DNA from: Saccharothrix coeruleofusca
GTDB taxonomy: Bacteria > Actinomycetota > Actinomycetes > Mycobacteriales > Pseudonocardiaceae
Assembly: GCF_014648515.1 (NCBI RefSeq)
Contig: NZ_BMRG01000021.1
Span: forward strand, 33,479-67,685
Reading direction: 5' to 3'
Length of the DNA stretch: 34,207 nucleotides
In this document: in pieces, positions 27,201 through 34,207 of the stretch
Position numbering within the stretch: the stretch's first letter is position 1
How the letters are laid out: every line of letters starts with the position of its first letter
Notes under the pieces: model-generated
What the model was told of the DNA's origin: nothing
The model's input: only the letters and a program-made list of their open reading frames with translations
Databases searched by the model: none
Position numbers and translations under genes: made by a program

Positions 27201-30200
27201 CTGGACCGGCGAGGTCGAGGTGCCCGACGGCGTCCGCTTCACCGCCAACACCATGGCCGTCCACCGGGCACCGGACGCGGCGACCGTGGCGCGCGCGCTG
27301 GCCGACGCGGATCTGCCCGCGCTGGCCGACTGCTGGACCCTGGGCGCGGCGGTGGACTGGGACGTCCTCTGGCCGCCCGCCGAGCGCCCGGCGAAGCTCT
27401 CGCTGCCCCCTTACCCGTTCGAGAAGGTGCGGTGCTGGTACCCCGCCTTCGACGACGCGCCGAGCGTGCTCGACCCGATCGCGTTCGCGCGGCGGGAGCA
27501 CCCGTGGGTCGGGGTCAACCGGTCGGACCTGACCGGCATCCGCTACCGGCTCGTGCCGCGCGGCGACGAGCTGCTCGACTACGTCTACTCGGTGCGGCGC
27601 GAACGCCGGTACGCCACCGCCGCGCTCGTGGACGGCGCGCTCGCCTTCGCCGAGCTGGCGGGCCTCGACGGCGGGCCGTGGGCGGTCCGGGACGCGCGGT
27701 GGGGCGCGCTGCCCGCTCCCGACGCGGCCCAGCCGCTGGACTGGCGACTGGGCACGCGGGGCTCCGCGCACCACGTGGAGCTGCGCGCCGCCGACGGCAC
27801 CGCGCTGTTCAGCGCCGAGCTGGTGCCCGCTTCCGAGGTGGGGGGCGGGACCGAGCCCGCGGTGACCGCGCCCCCGTCGCTGGACCGGGACGCCTTCTAC
27901 GCCCGGCTCGCCGGCCTCGGCGTGGACCCCCGGCCGTACGCGAAGGTGGTCGAGGGCGTCGCGGAGGTCGGCGGCAGGCTCCTCGTGCACGTCGCCGAGC
28001 CCGCGACCTGCCAGGACCCAGGGAAGCGGAACGTCCGCATCCCGGCTCGGGTGTTCATCGGGCTCGTGCAGGGCGTGCAGCACCTGTGCGCGGACGCCGA
28101 CGTCACGATCCGGCGGCTCGGTTCGGCGGTCGGCCGGGACCTCGACCGCACGCGCGCCCTCCTGCTGGAGCGCACCGGGGACGCGGTCTTCGCCGTCCGC
28201 CTGCTCGACGGGACCGGCCGGGTGCTCGGCCTGCTCACCGACGCCGACTTCGGCGCGACGCCGGACGCCCCGGACGCCGGGCGGCCCGGCGACGGCGGCC
28301 GGGACCGGCTGACGGGCGTGGTCCGGGAGGCGGTCGCCGAACTGCTCGGGACCGGCGTGGCCGAGGTCGACCTGGACACGCACTTCCCCGCCCTCGGCTT
28401 CGAGTCGATCACGCTGGCCTCGCTGGCGGCGGAACTGGGCGCCCGGCTGGGGATCGACCTGCGGCCCTCGGTGTTCTTCGAGTTCCCCAACATCCGCGGT
28501 CTGGTCGGCAAGCTGGCCGAGCAGGCAGGCCAGGCCGAGACCTCGGCGTCCCCCGCGTTCACGGCCGCCGCGCCCGCCGCGCTCCCCGCGCCGCCCGCTC
28601 CGGAGGAGCAGGCCGGTGACGACGGCGCCGTGGCGATCATCGGCGTCGCGGGCCGCTTCCCCGGCGCGGACGACCCGGACGCCTTCTGGGAACGGCTGCG
28701 CTCCGGCGACGACCTGGTCTCGCGCTACCCCGGCGACCGCTTCGACGACCGCTACGCCGAGGTCGTGGCGGGCGCGGACTTCCCGAAGTTCGCCGGACTG
28801 CTCGACGGCGTCGACCGGTTCGACGCGGACTTCTTCGCCGTGTCGCGGCTGGAGGCGGAGCTGATGGACCCGCAGCAGCGGCTGGCGCTGGAAACCGTGT
28901 GGACGGCGCTGGAGGACGCGGGCTACCCGCCCACCCGGCTGCCCGCCGACACCGGCGTCTTCTTCGGGGTGTCCGGGCACGACTACCACCACCTGCTCAA
29001 CGCCAGCGGGGTGGCGCCCGAGGGCTACACCGCGACCGGCAACTCCCACGCCGTGCTCGCCAACCGCATCTCGTTCCTGCTCGACGTGCGCGGACCGAGC
29101 GAGCCGATCGACACCGCCTGCTCCAGCTCGCTCGTCGCGCTGCACCGCGCGGTGGAGGCCATCCGCTCCGGGCGCTGCGCCATGGCCGTCGCGGGCGGGG
29201 TGAACCTCCTGCTCAGCGTCGACACCTTCGCCGCGACGCAGGCGGCCGGGATGCTCAGCCCGGACGGCCGGTGCAAGCCCTTCTCGGCCGCCGCCGACGG
29301 CTACGTCCGCGCCGAGGGCGCCGCGGCGGTGCTGCTCAAGCCACTGGCGGCCGCCCTGCGCGACGGCGACGCGATCCGGGGCGTCGTCCTGGGCAGCGCC
29401 GAGAACCACGGCGGCCGGGCCGCATCGCTCACCGCGCCCAACGCGGCGGCGCAGGCGGAGGTCGTCCGGGCGGCGATGCGGGGCATCGACCCGGACACCG
29501 TCGGCTACGTCGAGGCGCACGGCACCGGCACCGCGCTGGGCGACCCGGTCGAGGTCGACGCGCTGGCCACCGCCTACCGGCAGCTGGGCGGCTCGCCGGA
29601 CCGGGTCCGCGCGCTCGGTTCGGTGAAGGCCAACATGGGCCACGCGGAGGCGGCGGCTGGCCTGGCGGGCGTGCTGAAGGTGCTGCAGCAGATGCGCCAC
29701 CGCGAACTGCTGCCCGTGCTGCACTGCGACCGGCTCAACCCGCAGCTGGCGCTGGACGGCAGCGGGTTCGAGGTGGTGCGCGAGCCGCGCCGCTGGGAGC
29801 CGGTGACCGACGGCGCCGGGCGCGAGCTGCCGCTGCGCGCCGGGGTCAGCAGCTTCGGCTTCGGTGGCGTCAACGCGCACGTCGTCCTCGAAGCGCCGCC
29901 CGCGCGCCCCGAACCCGAGCCGGTCCACGGCTCCCAAGTGATCGTGTTGTCCGCGCGCGACGCCGATCGCCTGCGCGCCAGGGCGGAAGCGCTGCGCGAC
30001 TTCCTCGTGCGCGCCCTCGCCGGAGGCAGGCCGCCGTCGCTCGCGGACCTCGCGTTCACGCTCCAGGTGGGCCGCGAGGAGATGGAGCACCGCCTCGGCT
30101 TCGTCGCCGACAGCGTCGAGGACGTCGTCGCCGGGCTCGGCGCGTTCCTCTCCGGGACGGGCCGCCGCGGGCTGCGCACCGGCGGGCTGCGCCGCAGTCG

Positions 30201-30510
30201 CGGCGCGGCCGTGCGCCGGGACCGCACGCCGGAGGCGGAGGCGGTGGCCGCGGTGCGCGACGGCGACCTCGACCGCGTCGCCGCGCTGTGGTGCGAGGGC
30301 CGCGTGGTCGGGTGGTCGGACCTGCACCGGTCCGGCGACCGCCGGATCGTGCCGCTGCCCGCGTACCCGTTCGCGCGCGAGCGCTACTGGGTGCCCGAGA
30401 CGCCCGCACCCGCACCCGCGCTCCGCTCCTTCGACGTGGACGCGCGTGCCGCGCTGCTCGAAGCGGTCCTGGCCGACCGGGAGAGCCCCGATGCGCTCAA
30501 CGGTGTCTGA
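21247..30510 (+). CDS. Trans-AT PKS protein 1: KS-DH-KR-ACP / KS-B-ACP / KS (glutarimide-forming modules)
   Basis: A 3087-residue AT-less PKS. Module 1: KS1 (Cys182, His317, His359), DH (His643-x3-Gly647-x4-Pro652; Asp799/Gln803), KR (TGGAGGVG at 1068-1075, Ser1194, Tyr1207, Asn1211; Asp1152 suggests B-type), ACP (Ser1364, GIDSL). A Pro-Gln-rich linker follows. Module 2: KS2 (Cys1642 in DTMCASSS, His1778 in GHGSAT, His1818), a DH-like branching (B) domain at about 2077-2338 without the HxxxGxxxxP motif, ACP (Ser2387, GFESI). Module 3: KS3 only (Cys2625, His2758, His2799), ending with a short docking tail. No integrated AT occurs anywhere. KS1 has no loading domain ahead of it, so the starter must come from the free ACP. 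Module 1 should give an unsaturated amide thioester, which KS2-B branches and closes to a glutarimide. Confidence 0.93.
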   Translation: MAHTCGDPVADTDVAVVGAALRLPGARTIDEFWANLAQGRSLISEVPEKRWRAADHAGDPRRDGDKTSSVWGGFVADVECFDADFFRVSPREARLMDPQQRMALELSWHAIEDAGYRADRLAGSRTGVFMGVCHWDYAELVERELDTIDAYYPTGAAYAVIANRVSHHFDFRGPSVVNDTACASSLVSVHQAVQALVAGDCDQALAGGVNLIWSPRHFIAFSKAGMLSPTGRAKVFDAGANGYVRGEGGGVLLLKRAADARRDGDAVHAVIKGVGTNHGGRTSSLTVTNPDAQAQLIVDTYRRAGIDPATVGYVEAHGTGTPVGDPIEVRGLKKAFAELGDTGAEQHCGIGSVKTNIGHLEGAAGVAGILKVIAAMRHRLLPATVGFERLNPLITLTGSPFRVVDRLSDWTAPEGRPLRAGVSSFGFAGTNAHAVLESPPPVEPTPPADADQWLPVSAMDDERLRETCAGLAAWARARLAEGGAPSMADIAHTLRHGRVPMPSRVVFRARDLGTWAGQLEGFARDGALPEGGLRGHAEPDGELVGGLDEADLAELAARWVEQGRAEKFARAWAHGLPVDWSAWQATGRRVHLPGYAFARTPFWFRPLDAPEPGHPSLGEGREEDGGWTFPLTFHAGQDVIRDHVVNGTPVVPGVAVLGLVLAAAERVRPTAVPSLRNVGWVRPLAVPGERLDVRLRLVPSGDGVDFAVLDDAGNRYTTGRLEAGGATGGRTDPAGLRARFTDRLDVDHGYAALRASGVLHGPALRGLDEVARGPEGVLARIAVPAQAAPGWRLHPVVLDSALQAVLALGADGTGWRRPTAAAVPFALDELTLHTPVGRTCWAVVRGADDKSKVDIDVHDEDGVLCARLRGYTSRPLPAAAAEGDLLEVRQVWRPAPADGTGATAPLVVLNAALADAHARSAARQLDAEVLPLPRTTGRRPAEAAGAVFDACYRHLRALLDRPGPAARTVLVVAPGAPDDPVHAPLGALLKSLHKENPAIRGKLVLVDGLDADDVEGFVSLVRAEAAADGPEVAYDRSGRRLARQSVALTPTGDGGGSLLRDGGVYWITGGAGGVGRLLAAHLCERHGASVVLSGRRPAGAEVEALRERYGDRIDYQPVDVTDEAAVRAAAAAIRERFGRVDGVFHAAGVLDDGYLVATPPEAATAVLAPKLDGTAHLDAACRELGVGFLLLFGSVAGAFGSAAQTGYAAANAFLDAYAARASDYPVRVVDWPLWADGGMRVDAATEAYLRKTTGTVPLPTDAALAALERALLVDAPPQRVVLYGEAAKLRRYAGLTADERPARAVPAAPAAPAVPTAPARPEVDDRTLAARTEEHLCRLFAELTGQEPEHIRPDQKLERYGIDSLIAVDVTSRLEDDFGSLPKTLFFEHVDLRGVAGYLLAEHRERVRELFGAADQPQPQPKTEPQPQPQPQSRTEPRPEPEARPEPVAVVGTPRPARIADRPRDGRDTHDIAVIGMAGRYPGADTLAEFWELLSEGRHSFEPVPPQRWRHDHLYFDERDVPGKTVVRTGTFLRDIDAFDPRYFSISQRQAELMSPEVRLLLQAGVTALEDAGYSRETIQRRYQGDVGVLVGSMNNSYSLYGFENMLLRGTSTSGSETGVFANMLSYFYGFTGPSMFLDTMCASSSTCVHVAVRMLRAGECRMAVVGGINLMLHPYDLIATSQAHFTSKSAEVLRSYGLGTDGTVLGEGVGMVVLKPLADAVADGDHVYGVIRGTGATNAGVRNGFTVPSPAQQARAIEKALDDAGVDARTISYLEGHGSATSLGDPIEIKGATTAFRRHTADRGFCALGSVKSNVAHLLSGSGIVGLTKVLLQLKHRTLVESLHSETLNPAIDFAETPFVVQRERAPWSRPVIDGREVPRRAGVTSIGAGGANVHIVVEEHDAAVVGAPESGRPRLLVFSATTPQALGRVLRDAHAHVLAERPGLDALAFTLQTGRNELPCRLAFVAEDAAAAATGLARLAELDWTGEVEVPDGVRFTANTMAVHRAPDAATVARALADADLPALADCWTLGAAVDWDVLWPPAERPAKLSLPPYPFEKVRCWYPAFDDAPSVLDPIAFARREHPWVGVNRSDLTGIRYRLVPRGDELLDYVYSVRRERRYATAALVDGALAFAELAGLDGGPWAVRDARWGALPAPDAAQPLDWRLGTRGSAHHVELRAADGTALFSAELVPASEVGGGTEPAVTAPPSLDRDAFYARLAGLGVDPRPYAKVVEGVAEVGGRLLVHVAEPATCQDPGKRNVRIPARVFIGLVQGVQHLCADADVTIRRLGSAVGRDLDRTRALLLERTGDAVFAVRLLDGTGRVLGLLTDADFGATPDAPDAGRPGDGGRDRLTGVVREAVAELLGTGVAEVDLDTHFPALGFESITLASLAAELGARLGIDLRPSVFFEFPNIRGLVGKLAEQAGQAETSASPAFTAAAPAALPAPPAPEEQAGDDGAVAIIGVAGRFPGADDPDAFWERLRSGDDLVSRYPGDRFDDRYAEVVAGADFPKFAGLLDGVDRFDADFFAVSRLEAELMDPQQRLALETVWTALEDAGYPPTRLPADTGVFFGVSGHDYHHLLNASGVAPEGYTATGNSHAVLANRISFLLDVRGPSEPIDTACSSSLVALHRAVEAIRSGRCAMAVAGGVNLLLSVDTFAATQAAGMLSPDGRCKPFSAAADGYVRAEGAAAVLLKPLAAALRDGDAIRGVVLGSAENHGGRAASLTAPNAAAQAEVVRAAMRGIDPDTVGYVEAHGTGTALGDPVEVDALATAYRQLGGSPDRVRALGSVKANMGHAEAAAGLAGVLKVLQQMRHRELLPVLHCDRLNPQLALDGSGFEVVREPRRWEPVTDGAGRELPLRAGVSSFGFGGVNAHVVLEAPPARPEPEPVHGSQVIVLSARDADRLRARAEALRDFLVRALAGGRPPSLADLAFTLQVGREEMEHRLGFVADSVEDVVAGLGAFLSGTGRRGLRTGGLRRSRGAAVRRDRTPEAEAVAAVRDGDLDRVAALWCEGRVVGWSDLHRSGDRRIVPLPAYPFARERYWVPETPAPAPALRSFDVDARAALLEAVLADRESPDALNGV
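25491..25588 (+). repeat. Pro-Gln/Pro-Glu linker repeat between modules 1 and 2
   Basis: Degenerate tandem CAGCCC/CAGCCG-type hexamers encode a PQPQ...PEPE linker of about 33 residues between ACP1 and KS2. Low-complexity interdomain linkers are normal in PKSs. Confidence 0.6.
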
Positions 30511-30552
30511 GGCCGTCCCCCGCCCTCGCTCGTCCCTGGAAGGAGTTCTCCC

Positions 30553-33500
30553 GTGACCCGCAGCATCCTGCGCGTGCCCGTGTGGCGCGGCGAACCGGCG
30601 GTCGCGGCCGACCCACCGGCCGGTGCCCGGCGGCTGATCATGGTGTGCGACCTGCCCGCCGACGCCGTCCGCGAGCGGTTGCCGGGCATCTCCCTCGCCG
30701 AGGCGCACACCGGCGGCGACGACCCGGCCACCGCCTACGAGCGGGCCGCGGTCCGGCTGTTCGGCGAGCTCAAGCGGCTGCTGTCGACGGGGGCGGGCCG
30801 CCCGCGCGTGGTCCAGGTCGCCTGTCGAGCGGGCGCGGTGCACTCCGGTCTGCTCGGCCTGCTGCGCACCGCCGCCCAGGAGGACCCCGGCCTGCGCGGA
30901 CAGCTCATCGAGTTCACCCACGACCCGTCGGACGACGAGCTCGCCGCCGTGCTGGCCGCCGAGGCGGGTGGGGACCGCGAGCACGTGCGCTACACCCCGG
31001 TGGGCCGCGAGGTCCCGCACTGGGAGCCCGCCGCGCCCGGCCGCGCGGAGCCCGTGTGGCGGGCCGGCGGCGTCTACCTGGTCAGCGGCGGGGCGGGCGG
31101 GATCGGCAGGCTGCTCGTCGAGGACGTGGCGCGCCACGCGCCGGACGCGGTCGTGGTCCGGTTCGGCCGGTCGCCGCGCGCCGACGGCCCCGGCGAGTAC
31201 CGCAGCGTCGACATCACCGACGCGGCGGCGGTGCGCGGGCTGGTCGAAGACGTCCTGCGCGCGCACGGGCGGCTCGACGGCGTCGTGCACGCGGCGGGAG
31301 TGCTGCGCGACGACTACCTGATCAACGCTTCGTACCAGGACTTCCTGCGGGTGCTCGCGCCGAAGGTCGCCGGTGCGGTCCACCTCGACGAGGCCACTCG
31401 CGACGTGCCGCTCGACTTCTTCGCCGCGTTCTCCGCGGCCGCGGGCGCGCTGGGCAACGCGGGCCAGGGCGGCTACGCCGCGGCCAACGGGTTCCTGGAC
31501 GCCTACCTGGGCCACCGCGCCGCTCTCGTCGCCGGTGGCGCGCGGCACGGCGCGAGCGTCTCGCTGGGCTGGCCGCTGTGGCGGGACGGCGGCATGCGCG
31601 CCCCCGACGAGGAGCTCCCCGCGCTCGTCGACCGGTTCGGCCCGCCGCTGGCGACCGGGGCCGCGCTGAGCGCACTGCACGAGGCGATCGAGCTCGGTGC
31701 CGCCCACGTGGTGATCACCGGGGAAGGGGACGGGATGACCGGCAGCTCCGCCCGCGCGGCAGACCTCCGCGCCGGGGTGCTCGTGCGGTTGAAGGAGCTG
31801 GTGGCCGAGGCGACGCGGCTCGACGTCGACCGCCTCGACGCGGCCGCGCCGCTGGACGGCTACGGCATCGACTCGCTCACCGTGACCCGTCTGAACCGGC
31901 AGTTCGCGCGGTGGTTCGGCGCGCTGCCCAAGACGGTGCTCTACCAGCACCCGACGCTCGGCGAGCTGGCGGACCACCTCGTCGAGCGGTTCCCCGAGGA
32001 CTGCGCCCGCTGGCTCGACGACACGCCCGCCGCCCCGGCACCGGCACCCGTCCCGGCACCCGTGCCCGCCCCGGCACCCGTGGTCACGGCTCCCGCGCGA
32101 CCGCGTCCGGACGCGGCGGGCGAACCCATCGCCATCATCGGCATCAGCGGCCGCTACCCGGACGCGCCGACGCTGGAGGCGTTCTGGGCCAACCTGCGCG
32201 CGGGTCGGGACAGCGTGCGCGAGGTGCCCGCGCGGCGGTGGTCGCTGGACGGCTTCTACGAACCCGACCCGCAGCGCGCCGTGGAAGCGGGCACCAGCTA
32301 CAGCAAGTGGGGCGGGTTCCTCGACGACTTCGCCCGGTTCGACGCGGCCTTCTTCGGCATCGCGCCGCGCGACGCGGCCGACATCGACCCGCAGGAGCGG
32401 CTCTTCCTCGAAGTGGTGTGGTCCGCGCTCGAGGACGCGGGCTACACGCGGGCTCGGCTGGCCGAGCGGCACGGCGGCCGGGTCGGCGTCTTCGCGGGGG
32501 TGACCAAGACCGGCTTCGACCGCAACCGCCCGCCCGAGGTGAGCGGGCCGCGCCGCGCGCCGCGCACGTCGTTCGCCTCGCTGGCCAACCGGGTCTCCTA
32601 CCTGCTGGACCTGCGCGGCCCGAGCCTGCCGGTGGACACCATGTGCTCGGCCTCGCTGACCGCGATCCACGAGGCGTGCGAGCACCTGCGGCACGGCGCC
32701 TGCGAGCTCGCCATCGCGGGCGGGGTGAACCTCTACCTGCACCCCTCGACCTACGTCGAGCTGAGCCGGGCGCGGATGCTCTCCACCGACGGGCGCTGCC
32801 GCAGCTTCGGCGCGGGCGGCGACGGTTTCGTCCCCGGCGAGGGCGTCGGCGCGGTGCTGCTCAAGCCACTGGCCGCCGCCGAAGCCGACGGGGACCCGAT
32901 CCACGCGGTGATCCTGGGCTCCGCGATCAACCACGGCGGCCGCACCAACGGCTACACCGTGCCCAACCCGAAGGCCCAGGCCGCGGTCGTGCGCGCCGCG
33001 CTGGACAGCGCGGGGCTGGGCGCGGGCGACATCGGCTACGTCGAGGCGCACGGCACCGGCACCCGCCTCGGCGACCCGATCGAGGTCGACGGCCTGACCG
33101 AGGCGTTCGCGCCGGACGCGCCCGCGCCGGGCTCGTGCGCGCTGGGCTCGGTCAAGTCCAACATCGGCCACCTGGAGGCGGCGGCGGGCATCGCCGGGCT
33201 GACCAAGGTGGTGCTGCAGCTGGAGCACGGCGAGATCACGCCGACCCTGCACGCGGAGCCGACCAACCCGGACATCGACTTCGCCGCGACACCGTTCACC
33301 CCGAGCCCGCGCGGCGGCCCGTGGCCGCGCCCGGCGGGCGGCCGCCGGATCGCCGGGATCTCCTCGTTCGGCGCGGGTGGCGCCAACGCGCACGTGATCG
33401 TCGCCGAGCACCTGCGCGACGACGTCGCGGCCACCCCGCCGCGGCACCCGCTGCTGCTGCCGCTGTCCGCGCGGACGGAGCAGGACCTGCGCGCCCGCGC

Positions 33501-34207
33501 CGCCGGGCTGGCCGACTGGCTCGACGGTCGGCCGGAGCCGGACCTGGCGGCCGTCGCGGCGACGCTGCAGACCGGCCGCGAGGCCATGGACGAGCGGCTG
33601 TGCTTCGTGGCGAGCAGCGCGCGGGAGTGGCGCGAGCAGCTGCGCGCGTTCCTCGCCGACCCCGACGCCGACGGGCCGTGGTGGCGGGGCCGGGTGCGGG
33701 CGAGCCGGGAGACCCTCGACGCGCTGGCGGGCAAGGCCGGGTTGCGCGCGCTCGTCGCGCAGTGGGTCGAGGCGGGGGAGTGGGGCGAGCTGGCCGCGTT
33801 CTGGGCCAAGGGCACGCCCCTGGACTGGTCCCAGGTCAACGGCGGGGCCCCGACCAGGCGCGTGCACCTGCCCGGCTACCCCTTCGCGGGCCCCGAGTTC
33901 TGGTTCGAGCCCGCCGAGCACGAGACCCCGACCGCGTCACCCGCGCCCGCCGGGCGGCGTGCCGAGGAGGTGGACGCCGAGCGCGTCCTGCTCACCGAGC
34001 TCGCGGACATCCTGCAGATGCCCGCCGGTGACATCGAGCGGCACCGGCCCTTCGCCGACTACGGGCTCGACTCGATCCTCGGGGTGAGCCTGGTGCACCG
34101 CCTCAACGAGGCGCTGGGCACCGACCTGGAGACCACGGACCTGTTCGACCACGGCACCCTCGACCGCCTCGGCGCGTTCCTCGCCGATGCCCGCCCGGCC
34201 GCAGGCC
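30553..34207 (+). CDS. Trans-AT PKS protein 2: KR-ACP / KS-ACP..., 3' end outside window
   Basis: GTG 30553 follows AAGGAG with a 7-base spacer; 1218 codons are visible and no stop is reached. The N-terminal 165 residues are a KR structural subdomain, then the catalytic KR (SGGAGGIG at 178-185, Ser294, Tyr308, Asn312, Asp253 suggesting B-type) and ACP3 (Ser441, GIDSL). These complete the module whose KS ends PKS protein 1. After a Pro-Ala linker comes KS4 (Cys698 in DTMCSAS, His833 in EAHGTGT, His873 in NIGHLEA) and then ACP4 (Ser1174, GLDSI), with no ketoreductase, dehydratase or AT between. Module 4 should therefore leave a ketone. If a further domain follows ACP4 it is beyond the window. 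Confidence 0.92.
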   Translation, partial: MTRSILRVPVWRGEPAVAADPPAGARRLIMVCDLPADAVRERLPGISLAEAHTGGDDPATAYERAAVRLFGELKRLLSTGAGRPRVVQVACRAGAVHSGLLGLLRTAAQEDPGLRGQLIEFTHDPSDDELAAVLAAEAGGDREHVRYTPVGREVPHWEPAAPGRAEPVWRAGGVYLVSGGAGGIGRLLVEDVARHAPDAVVVRFGRSPRADGPGEYRSVDITDAAAVRGLVEDVLRAHGRLDGVVHAAGVLRDDYLINASYQDFLRVLAPKVAGAVHLDEATRDVPLDFFAAFSAAAGALGNAGQGGYAAANGFLDAYLGHRAALVAGGARHGASVSLGWPLWRDGGMRAPDEELPALVDRFGPPLATGAALSALHEAIELGAAHVVITGEGDGMTGSSARAADLRAGVLVRLKELVAEATRLDVDRLDAAAPLDGYGIDSLTVTRLNRQFARWFGALPKTVLYQHPTLGELADHLVERFPEDCARWLDDTPAAPAPAPVPAPVPAPAPVVTAPARPRPDAAGEPIAIIGISGRYPDAPTLEAFWANLRAGRDSVREVPARRWSLDGFYEPDPQRAVEAGTSYSKWGGFLDDFARFDAAFFGIAPRDAADIDPQERLFLEVVWSALEDAGYTRARLAERHGGRVGVFAGVTKTGFDRNRPPEVSGPRRAPRTSFASLANRVSYLLDLRGPSLPVDTMCSASLTAIHEACEHLRHGACELAIAGGVNLYLHPSTYVELSRARMLSTDGRCRSFGAGGDGFVPGEGVGAVLLKPLAAAEADGDPIHAVILGSAINHGGRTNGYTVPNPKAQAAVVRAALDSAGLGAGDIGYVEAHGTGTRLGDPIEVDGLTEAFAPDAPAPGSCALGSVKSNIGHLEAAAGIAGLTKVVLQLEHGEITPTLHAEPTNPDIDFAATPFTPSPRGGPWPRPAGGRRIAGISSFGAGGANAHVIVAEHLRDDVAATPPRHPLLLPLSARTEQDLRARAAGLADWLDGRPEPDLAAVAATLQTGREAMDERLCFVASSAREWREQLRAFLADPDADGPWWRGRVRASRETLDALAGKAGLRALVAQWVEAGEWGELAAFWAKGTPLDWSQVNGGAPTRRVHLPGYPFAGPEFWFEPAEHETPTASPAPAGRRAEEVDAERVLLTELADILQMPAGDIERHRPFADYGLDSILGVSLVHRLNEALGTDLETTDLFDHGTLDRLGAFLADARPAAG
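32023..32100 (+). repeat. Pro-Ala linker repeat before KS4
   Basis: GC-rich near-tandem units (CCGGCACCCGT-like) encode a PAPAPVPAPV-type flexible linker between ACP3 and KS4. Confidence 0.55.

Noticed and set aside
19126-33921. Very long open frames on the minus strand (2391 and 2535 codons) opposite the PKS genes
   Set aside because: They are shadows of GC-rich coding DNA. The translations are His/Arg/Gly/Val-rich without domains, and the plus strand in the same place has full PKS domains with all catalytic residues.
28899-34031. 1710-codon plus-strand frame overlapping PKS proteins 1 and 2
   Set aside because: Arg/Ala-rich out-of-frame reading of the PKS genes; the true frames show intact KS, KR and ACP motifs.

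Overview
The window is very GC-rich, tightly packed bacterial DNA. It has GTG starts, translational-overlap operons, an AfsR/SARP regulator and an orphan TTA codon. This fits a filamentous actinomycete, and by general gene style I would guess a member of the Pseudonocardiales (Saccharothrix/Actinosynnema/Lentzea-like); the genus is inference only. I see no rRNA, tRNA, CRISPR array or insertion sequence.

Left third (1-8 kb), ordinary accessory genes. On the minus strand lie a GT87-type mannosyltransferase (cut by the window edge) coupled to a VanZ-like membrane protein, then a NarL-type response regulator coupled to its histidine kinase. Next come a probably broken small gene, an unknown 181-aa protein and an FAD monooxygenase. 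A plus-strand alpha/beta hydrolase with a near-consensus promoter faces an IclR-type regulator.

Middle (8.3-16.7 kb). A secreted TAP-type peptidase/hydrolase is followed by a Tat-exported berberine-bridge-type oxidase with both covalent FAD anchors. Then come a 1016-aa SARP/NB-ARC/TPR regulator and a 351-aa protein with the ATP-grasp fold but without its catalytic residues. That last gene carries the only TTA codon I noticed and is preceded by a 22-codon ORF coupled to it. A 0.5-kb leader region with small ORFs and hairpins follows.

Right half (16.7 kb to the end), the core of an AT-less (trans-AT) modular polyketide synthase. The order is nitroreductase, trans-acting malonyltransferase fused to a type II thioesterase, free ACP, AsnB-type glutamine amidotransferase, PKS protein 1 (KS-DH-KR-ACP / KS-B-ACP / KS) and PKS protein 2 (KR-ACP / KS-ACP..., running out of the window). 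A free ACP, an AsnB-type amidotransferase and a KS-DH-KR-ACP module followed by a KS-branching-ACP module is the hallmark of glutarimide polyketides (iso-migrastatin, lactimidomycin, cycloheximide, streptimidone families).

Proposed working. Malonyl on the free ACP is amidated to malonamyl. Module 1 makes an unsaturated amide thioester. The KS-B module adds a malonyl-derived branch that closes onto the amide nitrogen as a glutarimide. Module 3 (split between the two proteins) adds a beta-hydroxyl and module 4 leaves a ketone. The predicted upstream half of the product is a glutarimide with a 2-hydroxy-4-oxo side chain. The tail of the molecule is encoded beyond the right edge.
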